Of a stretch of DNA of 8,377 nucleotides, positions 1 through 7,100 are shown piece after piece. The notes below the pieces were generated by a model, which saw only the letters and a program-made list of their open reading frames with translations, did not search any database and was not told the origin of the DNA. How positions within the stretch are numbered: position 1 is the first letter of the stretch; the number at the start of each line of letters is the position of its first letter. A program made the translations under genes and the position numbers. The stretch comes from Chloroflexota bacterium (lineage in GTDB: Bacteria > Chloroflexota > Dehalococcoidia > JABGRK01), in NCBI GenBank assembly GCA_030665485.1, contig DAOUZV010000051.1:1-8377 (forward strand), given 5' to 3'.

Positions 1-51
1 GTGGTAGGCACCCAGCGCAAACGCTTCATTGCCCGCAAGCAGCTTTAACAT
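1..51 (-). CDS. iorA: Probable indolepyruvate ferredoxin oxidoreductase alpha subunit, N-terminus only (partial)
   Basis: Read on the minus strand from ATG at 51-49, the frame stays open to the window edge and encodes 17 residues, MLKLLAGNEAFALGAYH. The pattern LLxGNEAxAxGAY is what I know as the extreme N-terminus of IorA, the thiamine-diphosphate and [4Fe-4S] subunit that works with IorB. The family oxidatively decarboxylates aryl pyruvates (or related 2-oxoacids) to acyl-CoA in the cytoplasm, reducing ferredoxin. The start is supported by a GGAG Shine-Dalgarno (complement of 57-60) five bases upstream and by an extended -10 promoter further up. It is divergent from an acyl-CoA ligase, which fits 2-oxoacid or aryl-acid metabolism. 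Only 17 residues are visible, so another 2-oxoacid:ferredoxin oxidoreductase cannot be excluded. Confidence 0.6.
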   Translation of the reverse strand, partial: MLKLLAGNEAFALGAYH

Positions 52-69
52 TAAAACTCCAAGTTGATA

Positions 70-79
70 CTATGCATAG
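70..79. promoter_or_regulatory. 10-bp perfect palindrome, candidate operator in the iorA leader
   Basis: CTATGCATAG is a perfect 10-bp palindrome. It lies just downstream of the predicted leftward transcription start and about 19 bp before the start codon, a position where a bound repressor would block the promoter. No regulator gene is in view, so the operator role is inference. Confidence 0.25.
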
Positions 80-93
80 CACACAAGTACATT

Positions 94-102
94 ATTATAC
101 CA
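94..102 (-). promoter_or_regulatory. Extended -10 promoter for the leftward gene (probable iorA)
   Basis: On the minus strand the sequence reads TGGTATAAT, a perfect -10 hexamer preceded by the TGn extension. No good -35 box is seen; the nearest candidate, TTGCCG, sits 15 bases upstream. Transcription would start near position 87, leaving a leader of about 36 nt before the ATG at 51. The call rests on consensus match and position only. Confidence 0.5.
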
Positions 103-135
103 GATATATCGAACCGGCAAAACGGTTTTAAGGGT

Positions 136-144
136 TGATATAAT
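136..144 (+). promoter_or_regulatory. Extended -10 promoter toward the acyl-CoA ligase (upstream copy)
   Basis: TGATATAAT is an extended -10 element with a perfect TATAAT at 139-144. The -35 region is poor, but an 11-bp odd palindrome (AAAAC-G-GTTTT, 119-129) occupies it. This would start transcription near 151 and give a leader of about 100 nt. It may be a second promoter beside the one at 165-193. Confidence 0.4.
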
Positions 145-164
145 GAGGAAAAACGTAAACAATA

Positions 165-193
165 TTGATGTGGGTATACCACTGTACTATAAT
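165..193 (+). promoter_or_regulatory. Sigma70-type promoter for the acyl-CoA ligase with palindromic spacer
   Basis: A -35 box TTGATG (165-170, four of six matches to consensus) and a perfect -10 box TATAAT (188-193) are separated by 17 bp. Transcription would start near 200, about 50 nt before the ATG at 252. The spacer holds the perfect palindrome GGTATACC (173-180), within a slightly larger GTGG-N5-CCAC repeat (170-182). A repressor or MerR-type activator site here is possible but not shown. Confidence 0.6.
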
Positions 194-251
194 TGCGTTA
201 TTGTCTAAAATTGAACAGCCAATCACGTACAAAAGAGGGGAAAATTAGGGC

Positions 252-1799
252 ATGACTATAATAGACATGCTGAAAATCAACGCGGATAAGTATCCAGATG
301 AGGTTGCGCTTATCGAGCTCAAGCCTAGCAAGGATATCAGGCTTCAGATTAGCTGGAAGCAGTTCGATGAGAGGTCAAATCGCGTTGCCAACGCGCTTAT
401 AGCCAAAGGCATCAGAAAAGGCGACAAGGTTATCCACCTGATGCGCAATAGCATAAACTGGCTTGTCGCCTACTTCGGCATCATCAAAACAGGCGCTTGG
501 GCCGTTCCCCTGAACTACAGGTTCACCAGCAAGGATATTAAATACTGCGCCGATATTGCCGAGGCTAAAGGGATGATTCTGGAAGAGGAGTTCATAGACC
601 ATCTGGAGCAGATACGAGACCAGCTTCAGACGATAAAGCACTACATTGGCATAGGTAACAACCTGCCGGATTACGCCGAAGATTTTGAGGATATGGTCGC
701 AGGCGCAAGAGCCGATGTCGTTAATGTGGACCTGAGCGGGACTGACTCCTGCGGGCTGTACTTCACATCGGGCACCACCGGCGATCCTAAGCCGATCCTG
801 TTGGCGCACAAGAACATGGAGCACGCCGCCATAACCGAGCAGAAGCACCACCGGCAAAGCCATGACGATAACTTCATCCTGCTGCCGCCGCTGTACCACA
901 CCGGCGCCAAGATGCACTGGTTCGGTAACCTGCTTTCCGGTAGCCGCGCAACGCTGCTCACCGAGATAAGCCCCAGATATATCTTTGAGGCGGTGCACAA
1001 GGAGCGGGGCACTATCGTGTGGCTGCTTGTTCCCTGGGCGCACGACATCCTGGTGGCCATCGAACGGGGCGAGCTTAAGGTAGAGGACTACGACTTAAGC
1101 TCCTGGCGGCTGATGCATATCGGGGCCCAACAAGTTCCAACCAGCCTGGTTAAACAGTGGAAGGAGTTATTCCCCGGCATGCAATACGACGAAAACTACG
1201 GACTGAGTGAAAGCACCGGGCCGGGGGCGGTTCATCTGGGAATCGATAATGTTGACAAGGTGGGTGCAACCGGCAAGCCCGGATACAAGTGGGAGGCACG
1301 CATCGTAGACGAGCGGGGCAATGACGTACCCACCGGCCAGACCGGAGAGCTTATTATAAAGGGGCCAGGCGTGCTGCAGGAGTATTATAAGAATCCGCAG
1401 AAAACGGCGGAGACGATAAAGGGTGGTTGGCTGTACACCGGCGATGTGGCCAAGATGGACAGCGACGGTTTCATTTACATCGTGGATCGCAAAAAAGACG
1501 TTATCAACAGCGGCGGTGAGAATATCTTCCCGGCGGAGATAGAGGAGCTGCTGGAGAGCCATCCCAAGGTGTACGACGTTGCCGTGATCGGTATCCCGGA
1601 TGAAAGGCTGGGCGAGATAGTGGCGGCCGTGATCGATGCCAAGCCTGGCCAGACGCTTAACGAGGACGAGGTGAATGATTTCTGTGCGCAGAACCTGTCC
1701 AGATATAAAAGACCGCGGCGGGTGATCTTTGACAAGGTGCCACGCAACCCCACCGGCAAGCTGGAAAAACCACAGTTGAGACAGAAATACTCTGTTTGA
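252..1799 (+). CDS. AMP-dependent acyl-CoA synthetase/ligase (ANL superfamily)
   Basis: This 515-aa protein has the full length and motif order of class I adenylate-forming acid-CoA ligases, which activate a carboxylic acid with ATP to an acyl-AMP and then transfer it to CoA. The ATP/phosphate loop TSGTTGDPK is at residues 172-180, the adenine-binding YGLSEST at 316-322 (with Glu320), YTGD at 395-398 (Asp398), the hinge DRKKD at 412-416, and NPTGKLEK near the end gives the catalytic Lys503. No signal peptide or membrane segment is seen, so it should be cytoplasmic. The start at 252 was kept because GAGGGG (235-240) lies 11 bases upstream and ATG 267 has no such site. It is divergent from a probable iorA and 72 bp upstream of a lipoprotein gene. 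The substrate (fatty, aryl or short-chain acid) cannot be read from the sequence. Confidence 0.93.
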   Translation: MTIIDMLKINADKYPDEVALIELKPSKDIRLQISWKQFDERSNRVANALIAKGIRKGDKVIHLMRNSINWLVAYFGIIKTGAWAVPLNYRFTSKDIKYCADIAEAKGMILEEEFIDHLEQIRDQLQTIKHYIGIGNNLPDYAEDFEDMVAGARADVVNVDLSGTDSCGLYFTSGTTGDPKPILLAHKNMEHAAITEQKHHRQSHDDNFILLPPLYHTGAKMHWFGNLLSGSRATLLTEISPRYIFEAVHKERGTIVWLLVPWAHDILVAIERGELKVEDYDLSSWRLMHIGAQQVPTSLVKQWKELFPGMQYDENYGLSESTGPGAVHLGIDNVDKVGATGKPGYKWEARIVDERGNDVPTGQTGELIIKGPGVLQEYYKNPQKTAETIKGGWLYTGDVAKMDSDGFIYIVDRKKDVINSGGENIFPAEIEELLESHPKVYDVAVIGIPDERLGEIVAAVIDAKPGQTLNEDEVNDFCAQNLSRYKRPRRVIFDKVPRNPTGKLEKPQLRQKYSV

Positions 1800-1871
1800 G
1801 TGACTGTTTTGCCTTATCAATCGTTATATATTAAGAGACCACGCAACGGACTCTCAAATTTGACAAACGCG

Positions 1872-2627
1872 ATGAATAAGTCTTTTAAACACGGGGCAAT
1901 GACATTTTTTCTCAGCCTTGTACTGGTTGCCGGGCTGATGGGCAGTTCCTGCCTGTTTACTCAAGCTCCAGCATACAAAGTGGAAACAATCGAAGAGAGC
2001 AGCGAGTACCACATACAATATGACTGGAGCTACGGCGGCCAGAGGTGGAGATATGAGGCTGATATACCGATTACGGTATATCAGCACTTCGCGGACAAGG
2101 AAAGGCCAAGCGACTACCGTGAGTACGTTTATAACGAGATGGATGACGACTGGCTGGGATACACCGCAAGCAGCTTTGGAGAGATTGCGGATGACAAGGA
2201 TTGGGATGACATAGATACCATCAACTTTGTTATGAAGTTCGTGCAATACCTGCCATATGAATCAGATGAAAATACTACCGGCGACGTGGAGTACATGCGA
2301 TATCCCGTTGAAACGATGATTGATTGCGGCATAGGCGAGGGGGTGAAGGGAGTGGATTGTGAGGATACCGTGATGCTGCTTGTTTCCATACTGCGGGAGA
2401 TGGGCTACGAGGTGGCACTCCTGCTGTACCCCGAAGACGAACACATGGCCGCCGGGGTGCGCATATCTCAGATGGATATCGACAACTGGAACGAGGGCTA
2501 TACACTGACCTACTATGAAATGGACTCCAAAATATGGGCCTACGGTGAAACCACCGCCCCGGTTGGGTCACTGGGCGATAAACCGGATGAAATAACGAGC
2601 CTGCCTCAAATAATAGAACTTGTATAG
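1872..2627 (+). CDS. Putative lipoprotein with transglutaminase-like Cys/His core
   Basis: The 251-aa product starts with a lipoprotein-type signal: basic MNKSFKHG, a hydrophobic stretch (about residues 12-23), then LMGSSC with Cys27 as the likely lipidated residue. The lipobox is relaxed (Gly at -3). The frame stays open to a GTG at 1800, but ATG 1872 gives a normal signal peptide; neither has a clear ribosome binding site, and ATG 1899 is possible. The C-terminal half carries GVDCEDTVMLL with Cys163, then a conserved-looking hydrophobic strand and DEHMAAG with His191, then YGETT near residues 224-228. This order resembles the Cys-His-acid core of transglutaminase-like cysteine peptidases or amidases. 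Residues 28-130 are charged and aromatic and match nothing I recognise. It probably sits on the outside of the membrane. A peptidase, a cross-linking role and a non-catalytic role are all possible. Confidence 0.7.
   Translation: MNKSFKHGAMTFFLSLVLVAGLMGSSCLFTQAPAYKVETIEESSEYHIQYDWSYGGQRWRYEADIPITVYQHFADKERPSDYREYVYNEMDDDWLGYTASSFGEIADDKDWDDIDTINFVMKFVQYLPYESDENTTGDVEYMRYPVETMIDCGIGEGVKGVDCEDTVMLLVSILREMGYEVALLLYPEDEHMAAGVRISQMDIDNWNEGYTLTYYEMDSKIWAYGETTAPVGSLGDKPDEITSLPQIIELV
2058..2085. repeat. 12-bp perfect inverted repeat with 4-nt loop inside the lipoprotein gene
   Basis: The arm GCTGATATACCG (2058-2069) is followed by the loop ATTA (2070-2073) and its exact reverse complement CGGTATATCAGC (2074-2085). 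It lies about 190 nt into the coding region and encodes the ordinary-looking residues ADIPITVYQ. There is no T-tract after it, so it is not a standard intrinsic terminator. It could form a stable mRNA hairpin or a protein-binding palindrome; its function is unknown. Confidence 0.85.
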
Positions 2628-2680
2628 CCATGTAGGAACAGTGAGAAGGTTGATTTTCCAAAGAAGCCGTGTAACACTGA

Positions 2681-3259
2681 TTAAACGCTTTCCTCAGGTT
2701 CCTCAGTTGCTTGGGCAAGCGCCTTTTTTCTTCTTCTCCACGCACTCCAGCGCCACAAGATACAAAGCGCTACGAGGGCGATAATTGTGCCGGCGATGGG
2801 CCAGCGGGCTTTGTCCAATGCAATTGATAAACCAGCCATAGTTAATCCAAAGACTATAGTACCAGCAATAAGTACACCGATAATCGCTGCCACAAATGCT
2901 TTCTTCCATCCCATGCCCAATAGCCATGCAAGCAATGTACCGGAATATACGCCCGATCCAGGCAGTGGTATTCCTATAAAAATGCCAAGTCCTATAACTC
3001 CATATTTCTTGACATAGGGTTCGCCCTTCTCCCTTATTCTTGTTGTAATCCTTTCATAGAACTTCCAACGTATGAGATATTTATGCGCGAATTTGAGTCC
3101 AAAATATATCGGGAAGAACAGTAGAATATTTACCACAACAGCCGTAAAAAAAACGGGTATTGGATCAAGATCCCAAATAAGAATGCCAGTAGGGATGGAG
3201 CCTCGTAGTTCAATCCAAGGGACCAGTGTAATCAATGCTATCCTCAAATAATCGCCCAT
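2681..3259 (-). CDS. COG2426 'small multidrug export' family membrane protein
   Basis: The 192-aa protein has about five hydrophobic segments: near residues 4-26, 33-57, 85-117 (interrupted), 121-144 and 153-171. The re-entrant-like signatures PWIELRGSIPTGI in the first segment and GIPLPGSGVYSGTLLAWLLGM in the third are typical of the family named putative small multi-drug export protein (Sm_multidrug_ex). That name is historic; transport activity is poorly established, and the two Pro/Gly-rich motifs recall the DedA/SNARE-associated fold. The tail is basic (WRRRKK) and then acidic (EEPEES). The ATG at 3259 is supported by GAGGG (complement of 3269-3273) nine bases upstream. It converges on the lipoprotein gene with a 53-bp gap in which I see no clear terminator. 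By eye its coding sequence is somewhat more A+T-rich than its neighbours. Confidence 0.88.
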   Translation of the reverse strand: MGDYLRIALITLVPWIELRGSIPTGILIWDLDPIPVFFTAVVVNILLFFPIYFGLKFAHKYLIRWKFYERITTRIREKGEPYVKKYGVIGLGIFIGIPLPGSGVYSGTLLAWLLGMGWKKAFVAAIIGVLIAGTIVFGLTMAGLSIALDKARWPIAGTIIALVALCILWRWSAWRRRKKALAQATEEPEESV

Positions 3260-3435
3260 ATTTTCAATCCCTCATTCTTACAACCAACTGAATTATTGCT
3301 GTCGCGCGCTAGTTTGAAATTCTACACGTAAAGCATCACAAAGTCCACCTTGTTTAGAAGTGGCATAACACAGCCGATTCATATGGATGTATAAAGCCAA
3401 TCAAGCATCCTCGAAGATAATCAAACGTGGTTTGT

Positions 3436-3465
3436 TTGACAATAACAGCGCAAAAACCCTATAAT
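3436..3465 (+). promoter_or_regulatory. Full-consensus sigma70 promoter for rpsU-yqeY
   Basis: A perfect -35 TTGACA (3436-3441) and a perfect -10 TATAAT (3460-3465) are separated by 18 bp. Transcription would start near 3472, giving a leader of about 36 nt before the rpsU GTG at 3508. Twelve of twelve consensus bases with near-ideal spacing suggests strong constitutive expression, as suits a ribosomal protein. The rest of the 248-bp gap (3260-3435), which must also hold the leftward promoter of the membrane protein gene, shows no element I would defend. Confidence 0.88.
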
Positions 3466-3490
3466 TTAGTTTTGCATAAACTTTTAGAAA

Positions 3491-3502
3491 GAGGGGAGGT
3501 GA
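3491..3502 (+). promoter_or_regulatory. Strong Shine-Dalgarno that fixes the rpsU start
   Basis: GAGGGGAGGTGA holds GGAGGTGA, eight consecutive bases complementary to the 16S rRNA 3' end, five bases before GTG 3508. An ATG at 3506-3508 overlaps this GTG but is followed at once by TGA (3509-3511), so it cannot start a protein. The GTG is therefore the start. Confidence 0.85.
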
Positions 3503-3507
3503 AACAT

Positions 3508-3690
3508 GTGAGCGAGGTATACATTCGCGATGAGGAGAACTTCGAGGGCGCGCTGAAGCGTTTCAACAAGAAGGTACAGCAGGAAGGCATCCTTTCCGAG
3601 GCGCGTCGCAGAGGTTACTACGAGAAACCAAGCATAAAACGCAAGAAGAAGGAAGCTATCAAGAGGCGCAAGAGCAAAAAGAGTTCTTAA
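3508..3690 (+). CDS. rpsU: 30S ribosomal protein S21 (bS21)
   Basis: The 60-aa product begins (M)SEVYIRDEENFEGALKRF and continues with NKKVQQEGILSEARRRGYYEKPS and a highly basic tail KRKKKEAIKRRKSKKSS. This is the S21 pattern: a short helix pair, the RRRxYYEKPS core and a lysine/arginine-rich C-terminus that contacts 16S rRNA near the anti-Shine-Dalgarno region of the 30S subunit. The length is within the family range. The same frame stays open upstream to a GTG at 3427, but that codon lies before the promoter, so it cannot be the start; GTG 3508 sits behind a near-perfect ribosome binding site. yqeY follows 30 bp later on the same strand with no terminator between, so the two are probably co-transcribed. 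Confidence 0.95.
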   Translation: MSEVYIRDEENFEGALKRFNKKVQQEGILSEARRRGYYEKPSIKRKKKEAIKRRKSKKSS

Positions 3691-3720
3691 AAAGGCTTTC
3701 TTTTATGATAGGTTTTTAAA

Positions 3721-4167
3721 ATGGCTTTACAGCAGAAATTGATGGATGACCTGAAAACGGCGATGAAAAGCGGCGATAAGCTGCGCCTGTCGGTCATCCG
3801 CATGATAAGAGCCAAAATTAAAAACGCAGAGATAGAAAAACGTGATGCCCTTGATGACGGCGAAGTGCTGAAGGTCATTGCCAGAGATGTAAAACAGCAC
3901 AAGGAGAGTATCACTGCGTTCAAAGACGCCGGCCGCACCGAGCTGGCCGAAAAGGAAGAGGCCGAGCTTGTCATGCTGATGGAGTATATGCCACAGCAGA
4001 TGTCCCGCGATGAGGTTGTAGCCATAGTGAAACAGGTAATCGATGAGACCGGAGCTGTGGGCCCGCAGGGCAAGGGCAAGGTTATGGGCAAGATAATGGC
4101 GCAGGTTGCGGGCAAGGCAGACGGCAAAGAGGTCAATGAGATCGTAATGGAGCTTCTGGCCGGTTAG
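3721..4167 (+). CDS. yqeY: GatB/YqeY domain-containing protein
   Basis: The 148-aa product is a full-length stand-alone YqeY protein. The N-terminal half is helical and charged (LMDDLKTAMKSGDKLRLSVIRMIRAKIKNAEIEK), followed by EEAELVMLMEYMPQQMS and the C-terminal KGKVMGKIMAQVAGKADGKEVNEIV. This last part is the helical domain also found at the C-terminus of GatB, the tRNA amidotransferase subunit, where it contacts tRNA. The exact role of free YqeY is not settled; a link to tRNA or amidotransferase function is inferred from the shared domain. ATG 3721 has only a weak site (AGG at 3710-3712). It follows rpsU closely, an arrangement found in many bacteria, and its stop codon lies inside the transcription terminator. 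Confidence 0.93.
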   Translation: MALQQKLMDDLKTAMKSGDKLRLSVIRMIRAKIKNAEIEKRDALDDGEVLKVIARDVKQHKESITAFKDAGRTELAEKEEAELVMLMEYMPQQMSRDEVVAIVKQVIDETGAVGPQGKGKVMGKIMAQVAGKADGKEVNEIVMELLAG

Positions 4168-4190
4168 CAACTAACCGGCTTTTTCTTTTT
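4159..4190 (+). terminator. Intrinsic terminator of the rpsU-yqeY operon
   Basis: A perfect 9-bp stem GCCGGTTAG (4159-4167) / CTAACCGGC (4171-4179) with the 3-nt loop CAA is followed by TTTTTCTTTTT (4180-4190). The left arm contains the last codons of yqeY, and its TAG stop is at 4165-4167. There is no T-tract on the other strand beyond the hairpin, so it should not terminate purL transcription arriving from the right, though the hairpin could cap that mRNA. Confidence 0.95.
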
Positions 4191-4194
4191 ACCC

Positions 4195-7100
4195 CTACTT
4201 TTCACACCACTGGCGCGCGTTCTGGAACATCTTCAGCCAAGGCGATGCTTTTAAGTTTGCCCACTCCTGTGGCCAGTAGGACCACTGCCACGGCAGAAAG
4301 AATCGCTCAGGGTGAGGCATGACCGCCAGATGTCTGCCGTCCGGCGAGCACAGCGAGGTTATGCCCATCCTCGATCCGTTGGGGTTAGCGGGGTAGGTTT
4401 CGGTAAACTGGCCAGTATCGTCGACGAAGCGCAGCGGGGTAAGGTTTTGGCGCTCGATCTGCTGAACTATGGATTCGTCTGTGCAGTAGAATCGTCCCTC
4501 ACCATGGGCCACAGATACTCCTAGGACGGAGCCTTCCATATCTTCGAGCATGATGGCGGGGCTATTTTGGATCTTGACCGCAATGAAGCGCGATTCGAAC
4601 ATCTCAGACTCATTGAGCACGAAGCGGGGCTGTTGCTTCACATCCAGCCCGGGCCAGGGCACCCAGCCCAAAAATGCCATTACCTGGCAGCCGTTGCACA
4701 CGCCCAGCGAGAAGGTATCCGGCCGCTGATAAAAGGCGTTGAACTGCTGCTTTACTGTATCGTTGAACAGCACGCCCGCCGCCCAGCCCCTGCCCGAATC
4801 GAGCACGTCGGCGTAGGCAAATCCGCCGCAGAAGGCGATGCCCCTGAATTGATCTAATCCGATTCTGCCTTGGGCCAGGTCAGTCATGGTTACATCCCAC
4901 GGCTCGAAACCAGCCGCATAGAAGGCGCCGGCCATCTCGCGGTCGCCGTTTACGCCCTCCTCACGCAGAATGGCTATCTTTGGCTTTTCAGTGGATTTGA
5001 GCTTGGCCTCAGGTGTGGGAGTTGGTGTAAAGCTGAGGTTGAAATTGAGGCCGCTCCTGTCGTAGCCCGCCGCAAACTCGCTTTCGGCACACTTGGGGTT
5101 GGACTGCAACTTCTCTATCTGATAAGACGTTTCCTGCCAGATGGAGCGCAGCTGGCACATGTCCTCGGAGAGCACTCTAGCTTCGCCGTATGAAACGTTT
5201 ATTTGCTTGTCGACGCTGGTGCTGCCGATGACATGGCTAGCCCCGGTCAAGTTATAGTTTTTGAGAATTACTTTTATCTTGTCTTCATTCTCAGGTTCAT
5301 ATTCTATAACCAGCCCCAGTTCCTCGGCGAAGAAATAATCGATTGCACTGGCACTAGCCTTGACATCTGTATTGATATCGAGGCCGCAGTTGCCGGCAAA
5401 GGCCATCTCCAGCAAGCAGGTTATCAGACCGCCATCGGACAGGTCGTGGCCGGCGAGGATGTGGCCATCGGCGATCATCTGCTGCACAGCCTCAAATCCA
5501 CGTTTTAGCATCTGCGGGTCATCGACGTCTGACGACTGATCACCTACCTGGTTGTAGACCTGCGCCAACGCCGAGCCGCCGGTTCGGCTTGCGCCGCCGG
5601 AAAGATCGATGAGCATCAGCTTGCTCGCACCAGGTTGTTTTATATCCGGCGTTACCGTTTTGGTTACGTCTTTGCAAGAAGCATAGGCGGTGATGATCAG
5701 CGTGCCCGGGGCCTTGGCCATGCCGCTTGAACCGTCTCTTTCAACCTTTGCGGCCATGCTCATGGAGTCCTTGCCGCCGTTGATTGATATGCCGAGCTCA
5801 TCAAGCATGGTATTCAGGGATTGGTTGGCGCGATACAGGCGATCGCCCTCGCCTGGCTCAGAGGCGGCTATGCCCCAGTTACCCAGAAGGCTGATACCAT
5901 TGAACTCCTCGATCTGCGCCCATACCAGATTGGTCAGCGCCTCGCCCGCGGCCATACGCACCGATGCCTCTGAATCTACAATCCACTTCATCGGCTGGTC
6001 GCCGAGTGCCCAGCAGCGTCCAGTGTTGGCAAAATAACTGTCTGCGATTACGGCTACGTCCGCGAACGGAAGCTGAAGCGAGCCGACGCACTGCTGCTGC
6101 GCGATGAACCCTGTGACGGAACGGTCGACGTGGTTGACCAAGAAGCCCTTGGACGATACCTTGAGCAATCGTAAAACACGATCGAGGGCATCTTTTACCG
6201 TGGTTCCCGCAGGCAGGTCGAGTGAGCTTAGCTTACGCTGCACACTATTGTCTTTGATGATCATCTGCGGAATCTTGCCCAGCACGAAGCCGAGGTCGAG
6301 GTTGACCGGCTGTTTTTCGTGCTCCGGCGCATTCGGTGGTGCCGCTTCATCAACTATGAGTTGCTTGCCGTCGCTGCTGATCTCACCTATCACTGCCATA
6401 GGGCATTTTTCGCGGGTGGCGATCTGCTCAATTAACGGCAAATCTTCCTTACTCACCAGTAACACAACGCGCTCCTGAGATTCGTTGCACCACAGCTCCA
6501 TCACCGACATCGTCTTATCGCCGCAGGGAATACGCCGTAGGTAAATCTTGCCACCCGCCGGATAGATGATTTCTGTTACTGCGTTGGAGTCGCCGCCAGC
6601 GCCGAGGTCGTGAATTGACTTGATCGGGTTCTTATCTCCCATCATGATGCAGGCTTGAATTACACGATCATATACCTTTTCCATCTCGGCATTGGCGCGC
6701 TGCACCGAGTTCCAGTCCAGCTCCGCTGACTGGCTGCCCAGTGTTTTGCTGGAGCCGGAGGCGCCGCCAAGGCCGATGCGGTATGCATCGCCACCAAGTT
6801 GAACTATCTGATACCCTTCTTTGGGGTCGTATTTTTCAAGATGGCGCCTGTCCATCCAGCCAACGCCCATGGTCCACATGCCGCACTTGGTGAAGCTGAA
6901 CAGCTCGGTATCTACGCCAGCGCCGTGCACGTATTCGAACGAGGTGGTAGAGCCGCTGATGGTGGGCTCGCCATACTCGTTGCCATAGCGGTAGGCCCCT
7001 TTGGGTGCGCCGATGATTATCTGCAGCGGCGTTTCCAGCTGGAACGGGTGTTGCCAGTTGCGCTTTTCCCACGGCAGATCGTAGCCAGGGATAAAAAGGT

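Noticed and set aside
375..1820. Long open frames on the minus strand opposite the acyl-CoA ligase (375-1043, 671-1060, 1167-1820, 1475-1759)
   Set aside because: They lie wholly or almost wholly inside a gene with all catalytic motifs, give no recognisable protein, and are explained by the codon bias of the sense strand.
1800..1871. N-terminal extension of the lipoprotein to a GTG at 1800, directly abutting the ligase stop
   Set aside because: It adds 24 residues of non-signal-like sequence before a normal lipoprotein signal peptide; ATG 1872 gives a standard n-region and hydrophobic core.
1801..1871. Separate promoter for the lipoprotein (TTGCCT near 1809 with TATATT near 1827)
   Set aside because: The spacing is only 12 bp and the -35 match is poor, so I do not support an independent promoter.
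2628..2680. Terminator between the convergent lipoprotein and membrane protein genes
   Set aside because: Only a trivial GTGT-A-ACAC palindrome (near 2669-2677) is present, with no stem plus T-tract on either strand.
3427..3507. rpsU reading frame extended to GTG 3427
   Set aside because: That codon is upstream of the -35 and -10 boxes, so it would not be in the mRNA, and the extra residues are not part of S21.
3687..3719. TTAAAAA / TTTTTAA inverted arms between rpsU and yqeY
   Set aside because: An all-A/T 7-bp stem with a 19-nt loop is too weak to be a terminator or attenuator.
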